Notes under the pieces: model-generated | The model's input: only the letters and a program-made list of their open reading frames with translations | Told to the model about the DNA's origin: nothing | Database searches by the model: none | Part shown: positions 37,910-46,038 of the stretch, in pieces | Numbering within the stretch: position 1 is the stretch's first letter | Layout of the letters: every line of letters starts with the position of its first letter | Translations under genes and position numbers: made by a program | Assembly: GCF_900112475.1 (NCBI RefSeq) | Contig: NZ_FOLW01000003.1 | Coordinates: 216,078 to 280,077 of the forward strand | Direction: 5' to 3' | Origin: Pragia fontium DSM 5563 = ATCC 49100 | GTDB lineage: Bacteria > Pseudomonadota > Gammaproteobacteria > Enterobacterales > Enterobacteriaceae | Length of the DNA: 64,000 nucleotides

Positions 37910-39064
37910 TTAATCCAGCCTCCGTCGGGTTTTTAATGCCGTCAGTCCGATAAAGAAAATCGCCGAGGCAATTAAAAACAGAGTATTCATCAACAGGATT
38001 GGTCCGATATTTCCCGCCAGAAACAGAGTTTGTAGGGTATTCACAAAGTAGCGAGCGGGAATAATATAGGTCACAGCCCTGACCACCTGCGGCATACTGT
38101 CAATTTCAAAGATAAATCCGGATAGCATGACCGCGGGCAGAAAGGCAGCGTTTAATGCCACCATCGCCGCATTAAACTGATTGCGCGTCAGAGTCGAAAT
38201 CAAGAGCCCCATTCCCAGAGTGCTGGCTAAAAACAGGCTGCTAATGGCAAATAGGATCAGCAGCGAGCCCCGGTAAGGAACATTCATCACAAATACCGCG
38301 ACGATCACGCACAGCGCCATGGCGATCATGCCCAAAAAATAGTAGGGAATCAGTTTTGACAGGAGTAACTCTCCACGGGTTACCTGAGTGGAGAGCAGGG
38401 CTTCCATGGTACCGCGTTCCCACTCTCTGGCAATCACCAGTGAGGTGAGGATCGCGCCGATAACCGTCATGATGATAGTTATCGCGCCGGGAATAATAAA
38501 GTTGCGGCTGATGGCCGAAGGGTTAAACCAATAGCGCAGTTGGACATCAATCAGTCCTTGTGGTGTTTGACCATGATCGATGGCCACATTTTGCTGCCAT
38601 ATTTGCCAGATACCTTGGGCATACCCTTGAGCAAAGTTCGCGGTATTCGGTTCACTGCCGTCGGTAATAACCTGGATCGGTGCGGTATTTTCCGGACGAT
38701 ATTGCTGTTGAGCAAAGTCAGATGGAATGACAATCATGCTGCGGATTTCACCGGCTTGAAGCTTATGTATCAATTCCCGACGATCGGTACTGATGGTTGG
38801 GGCGATATAGGCTGAGCCGATAAAGGCATCAACCAGATGGCGGGCTTCCGGCGTTTGTTGCTCCATCAGAATACCCACTTTCAATTTGCTGGAATCCAGA
38901 TTAATACCGTAGCCAAAGATAAAGAGCAGCATCAGCGGAATGACAAAGGCAATAAGCCCACTGCTGGGGTCGCGCAGGATTTGGTAGGTCTCTTTACGGC
39001 ATAGGGCGATTAACCGCCGTAGCGAGAAAAAGGTATGGGGCTTTTTAGCGGAGGCGTTACTCAT
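37910..39064 (-). CDS. ybhS: ABC exporter permease YbhS
   Basis: A 384-aa ABC-2 permease paralogous to YbhR, with the same layout: an N-terminal helix with [17 protein letters not shown], an extracytoplasmic domain containing [12 protein letters not shown], then five C-terminal helices with [17 protein letters not shown] and [18 protein letters not shown]. The terminal LKTRRRLD matches E. coli YbhS. The start at MSNASAKK overlaps the ybhF stop by 8 bp, indicating coupled translation. The longer frame reaching 39145 lies inside ybhF and is unlikely to be used. Confidence 0.95.
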   Translation of the reverse strand: MSNASAKKPHTFFSLRRLIALCRKETYQILRDPSSGLIAFVIPLMLLFIFGYGINLDSSKLKVGILMEQQTPEARHLVDAFIGSAYIAPTISTDRRELIHKLQAGEIRSMIVIPSDFAQQQYRPENTAPIQVITDGSEPNTANFAQGYAQGIWQIWQQNVAIDHGQTPQGLIDVQLRYWFNPSAISRNFIIPGAITIIMTVIGAILTSLVIAREWERGTMEALLSTQVTRGELLLSKLIPYYFLGMIAMALCVIVAVFVMNVPYRGSLLILFAISSLFLASTLGMGLLISTLTRNQFNAAMVALNAAFLPAVMLSGFIFEIDSMPQVVRAVTYIIPARYFVNTLQTLFLAGNIGPILLMNTLFLIASAIFFIGLTALKTRRRLD

Positions 39065-40811
39065 TCTGTCCTCCTTGATCGTAGCCCAGTACCAGATCGA
39101 TAAACGCTTGTTCCATGGTTGGGTTTGGATTTTCCGCGCTGGCAACTTGCTGCTTCAGATCGTCGGGTGAACCTGAGGCGATAATTTTCCCCCGATAAAC
39201 CAAGCCAATACGATCGCAATACTCAGCTTCATCCATAAAGTGAGTAGTGACCATTACCGTGACGCCTTTTTCTACCATACCGTTAATGTGCAGCCAAAAT
39301 TCTCGGCGGGTGATGGGGTCAACGCCAGAGGTCGGTTCATCCAGAAACAGAATGTCCGGTTCATGCATCAGGGCACAGGCGAGTGCCAGCCGCTGTTTAA
39401 ATCCTAACGGCAGGGAATTGGGTTCCTGATTAAGAATTGGGGTGAAATTAAAGGCTTTGGTCATATCGGCGATCTTGTTTTTTTGCCGTTGCCCGTACAA
39501 ACCATAGGCTCCCGAAAAAAACTTCAGATTCTGTGCAACGGTCAGGTTGCCATACAGAGAGAATTTTTGCGCCATATAGCCCAGATGCTGGCGGGCTTTG
39601 CCGGAACTGGTTTTTAAGTCCAGATTTAGCACCAGCGCTTTTCCGCCGCTGGGTACCAACAGGCCGCACATCATCTTAAAGGTGGTTGATTTACCTGCGC
39701 CGTTGGGGCCGAGTAGACCGAAAATCTCACCGCGTTTGACCTGAAAGCTAACATTATCCGTTGCTGCAAACGGACCAAATTTTTTGGTCAGAGATATTGC
39801 TTCAATCACCACATCCTGCGGGCTCCCTTCTACCGACGGCATAATCTGCCCCAGGGCGGATTCACTGGCGGGATTCCCCCCTAACAGGTCAATAAATGCA
39901 TCTTCAAAACGCGGTTCCGCTTCTTCGACTTTTGCCCCCGGCTGATGGAGTAATGCAGGGAGTTGCTGATGATCTTCTCCCTGTTTTAGGATCAAGCGCA
40001 CGGCTTTTCCCTGAATCACGCCATCGCTAACCTGTGGCAGAGTCAGCGCTTTTTGTAGCATCTTGCGGTTCGTGCCCTGAGTCGCAGCCATCAGTACACT
40101 ACGGCCGACCATGCGCTGGGTTAGCGTTTGTGGTGGGCCACTGAAGATGAGTTCACCTTCATTCATCAACATCACATGACGGCACTGTTCTGCTTCATCC
40201 AGATAGGAAGTGCTCCAAAGAATTAGCATGCCCTCATCCGCCAGCTCATGCACCATTTTCCACAGTTCGCGGCGGGATATAGGATCAACGCCGACGCCGG
40301 GTTCATCCAGCAGCAGAACTTTCGGTTGGCCGATTAGTGTACAGGCCAGGCCCAGTTTCTGTTTCATACCGCCGGATAGTTTTCCGGCTAAACGATCGGT
40401 AAAACGGGCAAGATCGGTAAAATTGAGCAGTTTTTCGAAGATGGTTGTACGTTCTTCACCGATAACGCTGCGTAAATCAGCATACAGATTCAGGTTCTCA
40501 AGGACTGACAGATCTTCATACAAACCAAATTTTTGCGGCATATAGCCTAATATGGCGTGAAGTTGACCATCATCTTGAAGGGGATCCAGCCCAATCACGC
40601 GAATGGTGCCCGCATCCGGCTTCAATAAACCGGCTAGCATACGCATTAGCGTGGTTTTCCCGGCTCCGTCCGGCCCGACTAAGCCCATAACGCCACCGCT
40701 GTCTATCTGCGTGGTCAGGCTGGCAACGGCGGGTTTGGTTAATCCACGGAAACTTTTCTCAACCTTGTCGAGCACAATACAGTGATGAGGTGTTGAGGAT
40801 GTATCCGTCAT
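39057..40811 (-). CDS. ybhF: ABC exporter ATPase YbhF (two ATPase domains)
   Basis: A 584-aa cytosolic protein with two fused ABC ATPase domains, as in E. coli YbhF (578 aa). Domain 1 (about 8-235) has Walker [10 protein letters not shown], signature LSGGMKQK and Walker [13 protein letters not shown]. Domain 2 (about 335-565) has Walker [10 protein letters not shown], a weaker signature LPLGFKQR and Walker [13 protein letters not shown]. It powers the YbhS-YbhR permease pair. The E. coli regulator cecR (ybiH), which precedes ybhG there, is not found beside this copy. Confidence 0.96.
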   Translation of the reverse strand: MTDTSSTPHHCIVLDKVEKSFRGLTKPAVASLTTQIDSGGVMGLVGPDGAGKTTLMRMLAGLLKPDAGTIRVIGLDPLQDDGQLHAILGYMPQKFGLYEDLSVLENLNLYADLRSVIGEERTTIFEKLLNFTDLARFTDRLAGKLSGGMKQKLGLACTLIGQPKVLLLDEPGVGVDPISRRELWKMVHELADEGMLILWSTSYLDEAEQCRHVMLMNEGELIFSGPPQTLTQRMVGRSVLMAATQGTNRKMLQKALTLPQVSDGVIQGKAVRLILKQGEDHQQLPALLHQPGAKVEEAEPRFEDAFIDLLGGNPASESALGQIMPSVEGSPQDVVIEAISLTKKFGPFAATDNVSFQVKRGEIFGLLGPNGAGKSTTFKMMCGLLVPSGGKALVLNLDLKTSSGKARQHLGYMAQKFSLYGNLTVAQNLKFFSGAYGLYGQRQKNKIADMTKAFNFTPILNQEPNSLPLGFKQRLALACALMHEPDILFLDEPTSGVDPITRREFWLHINGMVEKGVTVMVTTHFMDEAEYCDRIGLVYRGKIIASGSPDDLKQQVASAENPNPTMEQAFIDLVLGYDQGGQNE

Positions 40812-40820
40812 AACGATTCC

Positions 40821-41810
40821 TTAATGAGCGGGAAAGGTTATGGTGACGGGCATCCCCTGACGCAGATTATCATCGGGATCGGCAATAATAATGCGCAGGC
40901 GATAAACTAAATCGGTGCGTAGTTCCGGTGTTTCAACGCTTTTGGGCGTAAATTCTGCATTGGGCGAGACAAAACCAATAGTGCCGTGATAGGGCTTATT
41001 AGGGCGGGCATCGGTATAGATTTCCAGCTTAGTCCCCGGAACTGCCTTGGCTAAATTGACTTCATTGACATAGGCGCGTACCCAAACTGGATTCGTCAAT
41101 GATAGGCTGAATACCGTGTTACTGGCACTTAACATACTGCCCGGTTCAATGGCTCGGGTAAGAATGGTGCCTTCGGAAGGGGAGAGCAATGTGGTATCTG
41201 ACAGATTTAATTCAGCCTGTGCCAGAACGGCTTCGGCTTGAGAAAGGTTGGCTTTGGCTTCAGCAATTTCCTGTGGTCGATTACCGGTTTTAAACTGGGT
41301 CAATTTATCTTTGGCTGATTGCAATGTCGCTTGAGCTTGATTTCTGGCGCTGCGGGCATCATCCAACATATTGGCGGAAATAGACCGAGTTTTCCATAGT
41401 CCTAGCTGACGCTGATAAAAGCTTTCGGCATAATTATAAGCGGATTGACTTTGGTCAACGGCTGCTTTTACCTGTGCGATCTCTTCGGCACGATAGCCTT
41501 CCTGAACCAGAGAAAGACGAGCCTGCAATGACGCGACATTGGCTTTAGCCTGCTGTAGGGCATTGATATAGGGTGCATCATCTAATCGACCAAGGACTTG
41601 ACCCGGTTTAACCCGATCGCCTTCATCGACGTTTAGGGAAGCTAAACGGCCACCAACGCGAAAGTTCAGATTGACCGTTCTGATATCAACATTGCCATAA
41701 AGAGACAGCGTTTGATCTCGATTATTGCGATAGCTATTCCAGCCATACAGTGCACTCACGATGCAGATAATGGCTAACACAATGATAAAAATTATTTTTT
41801 TCTTATGCAT
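40821..41810 (-). CDS. ybhG: HlyD-type membrane fusion protein YbhG
   Basis: A 329-aa periplasmic adaptor anchored by one N-terminal helix (about 5-24). It contains a split biotinyl/lipoyl-like domain ([17 protein letters not shown] near 60 and its partner near 205), a long alpha-hairpin (about 85-190, Ala/Gln-rich coiled coil) and a beta-barrel domain (about 220-320, with [12 protein letters not shown]). It is expected to link YbhFSR to an outer-membrane channel such as TolC. It is the first gene of the operon, 9 bp before ybhF, and E. coli YbhG is about 332 aa. Confidence 0.95.
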   Translation of the reverse strand: MHKKKIIFIIVLAIICIVSALYGWNSYRNNRDQTLSLYGNVDIRTVNLNFRVGGRLASLNVDEGDRVKPGQVLGRLDDAPYINALQQAKANVASLQARLSLVQEGYRAEEIAQVKAAVDQSQSAYNYAESFYQRQLGLWKTRSISANMLDDARSARNQAQATLQSAKDKLTQFKTGNRPQEIAEAKANLSQAEAVLAQAELNLSDTTLLSPSEGTILTRAIEPGSMLSASNTVFSLSLTNPVWVRAYVNEVNLAKAVPGTKLEIYTDARPNKPYHGTIGFVSPNAEFTPKSVETPELRTDLVYRLRIIIADPDDNLRQGMPVTITFPAH

Positions 41811-42007
41811 AAGGCCAAGCTTCCGTCTCTATTTGACAATATTAACCGTGCCGTATAGTCATTAACGTTAGCATAAGGAGATGATGAATATGTATTTTAT
41901 TTAGTTGAAGGCTGAATTTGAGGTGTTTTGGTTGGAATAGAGAAAAATAATGTTTATAGAGAGCACCGCGGGTGGTGCTCTCTAAGGTCTACCGGAATGG
42001 CGGGAAC

Positions 42008-42439
42008 TTATCGGTAGTCTGGCCCAACCATGGAATATCTACCGCTTCCCAGCATCATAGTAATAACGGCCCCCAGAAAGAAAAACGCTTCAGATTCCAA
42101 TCCCCAGGCACCCACGTTAGTTAATGTGAAGAATTTCCCCATCCCTACCAGCAATGTGGCAACCAGCAGATTAATGGCGACCACTAAAGCTGCGGGGCGA
42201 GTGAAAATACCGAGAATGATTAAAATTGGCGCAGCGATTTCACCAATATAAGCACCATAGGCAATAAAATAAGGAAGGCCTTTGCTGACCAGAAGATCGC
42301 CAATCCAACCAACTCCGTGCTGTACTTTGGCGACACCGTGAAACAGGATAAGAATAGAGAAAGAGACTCTTAGCAGCAGTTTGCCACCATCTTGATGATC
42401 GGTTAGACGAGTAAAAAATTGGTTTAGTGTTTTAAGCAT
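42008..42439 (-). CDS. DoxX family membrane protein
   Basis: A 143-aa integral membrane protein of the DoxX family with four hydrophobic segments (about 22-40, 56-78, 80-103 and 112-130). ILFHGVAKVQHG, GEIAAPILIILGIFTRPAALVVA and the Gly-rich last helix are typical of DoxX. Relatives act in respiratory or redox-linked membrane complexes, but many have no known role. It does not look like a close copy of E. coli YphA. It stands alone between ybhG and the AT-rich region, with an AGGATTC-like site before the ATG. Confidence 0.85.
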   Translation of the reverse strand: MLKTLNQFFTRLTDHQDGGKLLLRVSFSILILFHGVAKVQHGVGWIGDLLVSKGLPYFIAYGAYIGEIAAPILIILGIFTRPAALVVAINLLVATLLVGMGKFFTLTNVGAWGLESEAFFFLGAVITMMLGSGRYSMVGPDYR

Positions 42440-42967
42440 AATAGGGAATCCTATATTAACGGTATAGATAACTATTTGAGTGGACTAACTTGTCTTATAT
42501 GAGGCTATCTCGAGCGTAATCAGCGAGTCTGAGACAAATTTCCCTCCCTGATAGCTTGAAGTATAGGTGAAGTTTTTTTGTTATCTAATCGCACTTTTCT
42601 TTATTTCCTCAAGTAAAATAAGCGGCTGCCTCATTAGAGGTAGTAATCAATATAAAAGATCACATTAAGTTGGTTTGTTGGTTTTTTAGATCGAGATAAT
42701 CATTAAATATATTGTGAATATTCCGTTTGTGCTGTGAAGGGAGCCATATTTCAGAGGAGGAACACATTAGAATGGCATCAGAGTTATTCCTAAATTTTGT
42801 TTTTACTATTTTAGAACATCGTAATTTTTAAGTTTTTTGGATTTATATTTATTTTTTTAAGCTGAAATATTGGTAATTATGACAGTATCTCTACTTACGA
42901 TATCGGATTATGCTATAGGAGAGTTAAAACTATTTTTAGTATATTGGGTAATAGTATCGAGGTAGAT
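42440..42967. other. AT-rich region upstream of the LuxR gene
   Basis: About 500 bp, clearly more AT-rich than the flanking genes. I find no coding sequence. A GGAGAGTTAAAA segment around 42917 and a GAGG directly before the LuxR-type ATG are the only translation-like signals. No convincing lux box was found. Confidence 0.45.
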
Positions 42968-43660
42968 ATGGGACCTTTTAAAAATGATAAAAGTATTAAA
43001 CTGTTTCTTGAGAAACAGTTACAAACATATGGGATAAGCCATTATTGTTATTTTTTATCTCCAAAATATGCCCATACCACACCGGCTATTTTATCTAATT
43101 ATCCAGATGAGTGGATTTCATGTTACATGGAATCAGAGCTTTATCACTATGATCCGGTAGTTTTGTATGCGAAACAAACCATTACTCCATTTGCATGGAA
43201 TGAACTGACTGAACCATGCCGATCCACTGGTAGCACGGAGATGAGCAGTTTTGCTTCACGCTATAGTGTGTTTGATGGCTACACTTTTGTTGTTCATGAT
43301 GCCAATAATTATCTGTCATTGCTGAGTTTGTGCAATATTGACGGTGACAGTTGTTTTTATGAAAAAATTCAAAAGCATCTGGCCGATCTTCAATTATTAT
43401 TAATTAATGTTCACGATCGCGTAAATAAAACAATTAATCTACTCCAACTTATTGAGAATAAAGACTCTATATTATCTTCCAGAGAGCTGGAAATATTGCA
43501 GTGGGTCAGCATCGGAAAAACATATATAGAGTCAGCCATTATTCTGGGTATCCGTGAGAGAACGATTAAATTTCATATGAAAAATATCGTAAATAAATTA
43601 AATGTTTCAAATGCTAAACACGCAATTAAAAAGGCGATTGAGTTAAATTTGTTGAATTAG
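42968..43660 (+). CDS. LuxR-type regulator with autoinducer-binding domain (solo)
   Basis: A 230-aa transcription regulator. The N-terminal half (about 1-155) fits the LuxR autoinducer-binding domain: DEWISCYMESELYHYDPVV supplies the Trp, Tyr, Asp and Pro that line the acyl-homoserine-lactone pocket in TraR (Trp57, Tyr61, Asp70, Pro71), and FAWNE supplies the Trp85 equivalent. The C-terminal helix-turn-helix (about 165-228) has SSRELEILQWVSIGKT and RTIKFHMKNIVNKL, with the invariant Glu, Leu and Gly. No luxI-type synthase is in the window, so it is a solo receptor like SdiA or a plant-signal sensor. ATG at 42968 was preferred over TTG at 42944 because GAGG is well spaced. The gene is AT-rich compared with its neighbours. 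Confidence 0.85.
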   Translation: MGPFKNDKSIKLFLEKQLQTYGISHYCYFLSPKYAHTTPAILSNYPDEWISCYMESELYHYDPVVLYAKQTITPFAWNELTEPCRSTGSTEMSSFASRYSVFDGYTFVVHDANNYLSLLSLCNIDGDSCFYEKIQKHLADLQLLLINVHDRVNKTINLLQLIENKDSILSSRELEILQWVSIGKTYIESAIILGIRERTIKFHMKNIVNKLNVSNAKHAIKKAIELNLLN

Positions 43661-44143
43661 TGTTGATTTATTTGAAGTCAATATCGCGATTCGCAGAAAA
43701 TAATCGAAACAGTGGGTTTTCCCATGTAATTTTTTTTTGCGAAATAAGTTTTTAGATGAGGCGTGAGCTTATCTAATTGATTTAAATGGATTTATTTCTC
43801 GTGTGTTAATCAAAAATGCTGGAGTGTAGTAAAAACAAGGAATTATCGTTACTTTCATTAATTGATTGATTTGTCAGGAGTATTAAGTATTTTAGCTGAA
43901 TGTACACCTGTACTTAAGTGGTAGTGTGGTTATCATTTCTCCCTGTGTCTAATGAGTAGTTAATTAGTCAGGTTAATCGAATTCATTTCAGAATGCTTCT
44001 CTGCTTTATGACCGTTTCGATTGGGATAAACTCGATACTTTTATCGATGGGTTTTATTTTTTAGAGTTTGTTGAATGCACGCATATTTTGTCGGTTGGTA
44101 AATGTACGCGCTGTATTAACCAGCGCGCGAAAATAGGAAGAGA
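43661..44143. other. AT-rich intergenic region after the LuxR gene
   Basis: No gene is supported here. An inverted pair TTAAGTA (43883-43889) / TACTTAA (43911-43917) spans a short GTACACCTGTAC palindrome-like core, which could be a regulator site or the LuxR-gene terminator. The rest is featureless and AT-rich. Confidence 0.4.
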
Positions 44144-44953
44144 CTACTCTGTGATGGTAAATGTTAGCGTGGATTGAGTGACGTATTCATCGCATTGGGT
44201 TTTATCTTCAAATGGGGATTTATACTCTACGGATGCTATCCAGTAGCCTGCTTTTAGGGGATAAATGTTTACCTTACCCTGCCCATCGGTTTTATTTAGA
44301 AATGCCTGAGCATGACTGTGGGTATGGCCGTGATGTTCATGCGGATCGCCAAATCCGGCAAAGGTGGCGCTAACAGCAATATTTTTCGCTGGTTTTCCAT
44401 CATAAAGTACTTGAATTGGAAATGGCTGACCGGGTTTTATCAGCGATGGATTGGCAAGGGGAATAATTTCCAATTTTTGCCCTTGGGGCTCACTGAGCAA
44501 CGCCATATTGTTGGCACGATCGACATCAATGATGGTTTTACCAAACATTGAAGCAACTTCACAGTATGAGGCATCGCTCATTTCGTTTCTGGACTGCTGC
44601 TTCCATCCCTTGGTATTTTTTGACCAGAAGGTCGGATTATAGGTTGCCAGAACCAGATAGCTTCCTTTAGTTATCGGTGTCTTACTGACAAACTGGTAGT
44701 TTTCATTTCCGGGCAGAAGTGTCAGTTCACCCGCCGCCCCAATCATTTTCATTGGCGCGAAGATATGTAAACGATCGGCCACGATCGGTTCTGCGGTAGG
44801 AAATTCATCACCATAGCCCATTTCAACGACGACCGTTTTTCCCGATTCAACGGTTGGTTGATTAACCCAGAGACTGTGGGATTGAGCGGCGGTGGTGTAT
44901 GCCAAAGGCAGTACTATTAATGCCATTCTTAGTATGTTTTCTATTCTTATCAT
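44144..44953 (-). CDS. DUF4198 periplasmic protein with His-rich loop
   Basis: A 269-aa exported protein. The signal peptide (about 1-26) ends near TAAQSHS, and the mature protein starts with HSLWVNQP, a conserved His start of the DUF4198 family. Family members are periplasmic, often lie beside metal (Ni, Co, Fe) uptake genes, and are thought to bind or deliver metals. A His-rich segment, HEHHGHTHSHAQ (about 205-216), sits between two beta domains, and TDGQGKVNIYPLKAGYW near 226 is a common end block. Fur-like and Zur-like sites lie about 100-140 bp upstream. I infer a role in iron or zinc handling. No transporter gene is adjacent. Confidence 0.75.
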   Translation of the reverse strand: MIRIENILRMALIVLPLAYTTAAQSHSLWVNQPTVESGKTVVVEMGYGDEFPTAEPIVADRLHIFAPMKMIGAAGELTLLPGNENYQFVSKTPITKGSYLVLATYNPTFWSKNTKGWKQQSRNEMSDASYCEVASMFGKTIIDVDRANNMALLSEPQGQKLEIIPLANPSLIKPGQPFPIQVLYDGKPAKNIAVSATFAGFGDPHEHHGHTHSHAQAFLNKTDGQGKVNIYPLKAGYWIASVEYKSPFEDKTQCDEYVTQSTLTFTITE

Positions 44954-45053
44954 ATGAATATCCTTTCATCTTCATGTTAATAGGCACCTGTTAAAGCAGG
45001 CTGACGTTTGAAACAGAGATCCTGAATCACTGCTGTTTCAGACGATGACTATA

Positions 45054-45070
45054 AATGATAATAATTATTA
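45054..45070. promoter_or_regulatory. Fur-like site upstream of the DUF4198 gene
   Basis: AATGATAATAATTATTA contains TGATAAT and ATTATTA as imperfect inverted arms around a central A, resembling a Fur box. It lies about 100 bp upstream of the DUF4198 start codon. Confidence 0.45.
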
Positions 45071-45073
45071 AGT

Positions 45074-45096
45074 GAAACGTTATAACATAACAATTA
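45074..45096. promoter_or_regulatory. Zur-like site upstream of the DUF4198 gene
   Basis: The segment reads GAAACGTTATA, then A, then CATAACAATTA. It matches 19 of 23 positions of the E. coli-type Zur operator as I recall it (GAAATGTTATA-x-TATAACATTTC). It directly adjoins the Fur-like site. Motif match only. Confidence 0.4.
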
Positions 45097-45227
45097 ATAA
45101 TTATTTTGATTAAGGGATAACTTAGGGATGGCGAGTCATTGCAACGAATAGAGGCGAACGATGTGGGAAGAATAGGGGGCTGGGGAATGTTGAATCGTCT
45201 GTAGCCGTGTTGAATCCAGGGATTTAG

Positions 45228-45275
45228 CGTCAGCAGGTCAATTCTTGTCCCGGAAGCAAAGATTGACCACTGACG
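45228..45275. terminator. Long hairpin at the end of torD
   Basis: Outer arms CGTCAG / CTGACG and inner arms GGTCAAT / ATTGACC form a long stem with small internal bulges, directly after the torD stop on the minus strand. No T-run follows, so it may protect the 3' end of the torCAD mRNA or act as a factor-assisted stop. The rest of 44954-45278 shows no gene. Confidence 0.45.
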
Positions 45276-45278
45276 GAT

Positions 45279-45953
45279 TCATTGAGGTAAATGTGGGGAA
45301 GGGACTATCTCTGCCAGCCATAGCCGATCGGACTGAATAAAATTGAGTGTAAGATCCGCTAAGGCAGCATAGAAACCAAATTTATCATGCTGCTGGCAGG
45401 CCGTGCTAAACGCGGGTAGCCAAACTAATAGCTGGCTAATTTGCTGTTGTTGGAGCATTAACAATTCATATTGGTTATCCATCTGTTCCGATGTGGCATA
45501 GGCCAGATGACTGAGTAGTTCAAGTATGATGGCCAGATGGTCTTCCGGTTCGTGGAATGCTTCATGGGTTTGTAGACCGAGCTTTGTTAGCAAATTCTGC
45601 ATATCGGCGGAACTCTGGCCGTAGTAGCGGGGATTATCTTTATTGATATGCATTGAGGCATAAGGCTGAGTTTCTACTGGCGTAGCCATTAAAAACAGGC
45701 TGGCAAAGTCAGCGGAGAGTTCCAAAATGGCGTCTGGCCTAATCGTCACTGCCTGTATCATTTGCTGAAATTGGCTAACGGAATTCTGCATCAGTGGCTC
45801 ATCTGACAATGCATTTAGCCATTGCTCGACGGGCTCTGATTGTAGATTATCAAGGGCGTTTTTATCCAGTTCGCTGGCAAATAGGCCGCTAAACCACGCA
45901 TATACGGCGGCACGTTGCTGACCGATTTGTCCGATCTCTTGTGATGCATTCAT
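45279..45953 (-). CDS. torD: TorA-specific chaperone TorD
   Basis: A 224-aa cytosolic, all-helical chaperone of the TorD/DmsD family. It binds the TorA signal peptide and core, helps insert the molybdenum cofactor and delays Tat export until folding is complete. The family motif is visible as EPEDHLAIILELLSHL (about 137-152), matching the E-P-x-D-H signature. It is longer than E. coli TorD (199 aa), mainly at the N-terminus. It is the last gene of torCAD, about 85 bp after torA. Confidence 0.92.
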   Translation of the reverse strand: MNASQEIGQIGQQRAAVYAWFSGLFASELDKNALDNLQSEPVEQWLNALSDEPLMQNSVSQFQQMIQAVTIRPDAILELSADFASLFLMATPVETQPYASMHINKDNPRYYGQSSADMQNLLTKLGLQTHEAFHEPEDHLAIILELLSHLAYATSEQMDNQYELLMLQQQQISQLLVWLPAFSTACQQHDKFGFYAALADLTLNFIQSDRLWLAEIVPSPHLPQ

Positions 45954-46038
45954 GCTATTTTTACCATCCTGCTAGACGTTATGGTTCACATAAACGGATA
46001 AGAGGCAGCGTAGCTACCTCCGTGAAGAAAGTTATCCA

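Noticed and set aside
43898-43917. GTACACCTGTAC-like palindrome as a lux box
   Set aside because: It is shorter than, and poorly matched to, the 20-bp lux-box consensus; kept only as a weak inverted repeat in the intergenic entry.
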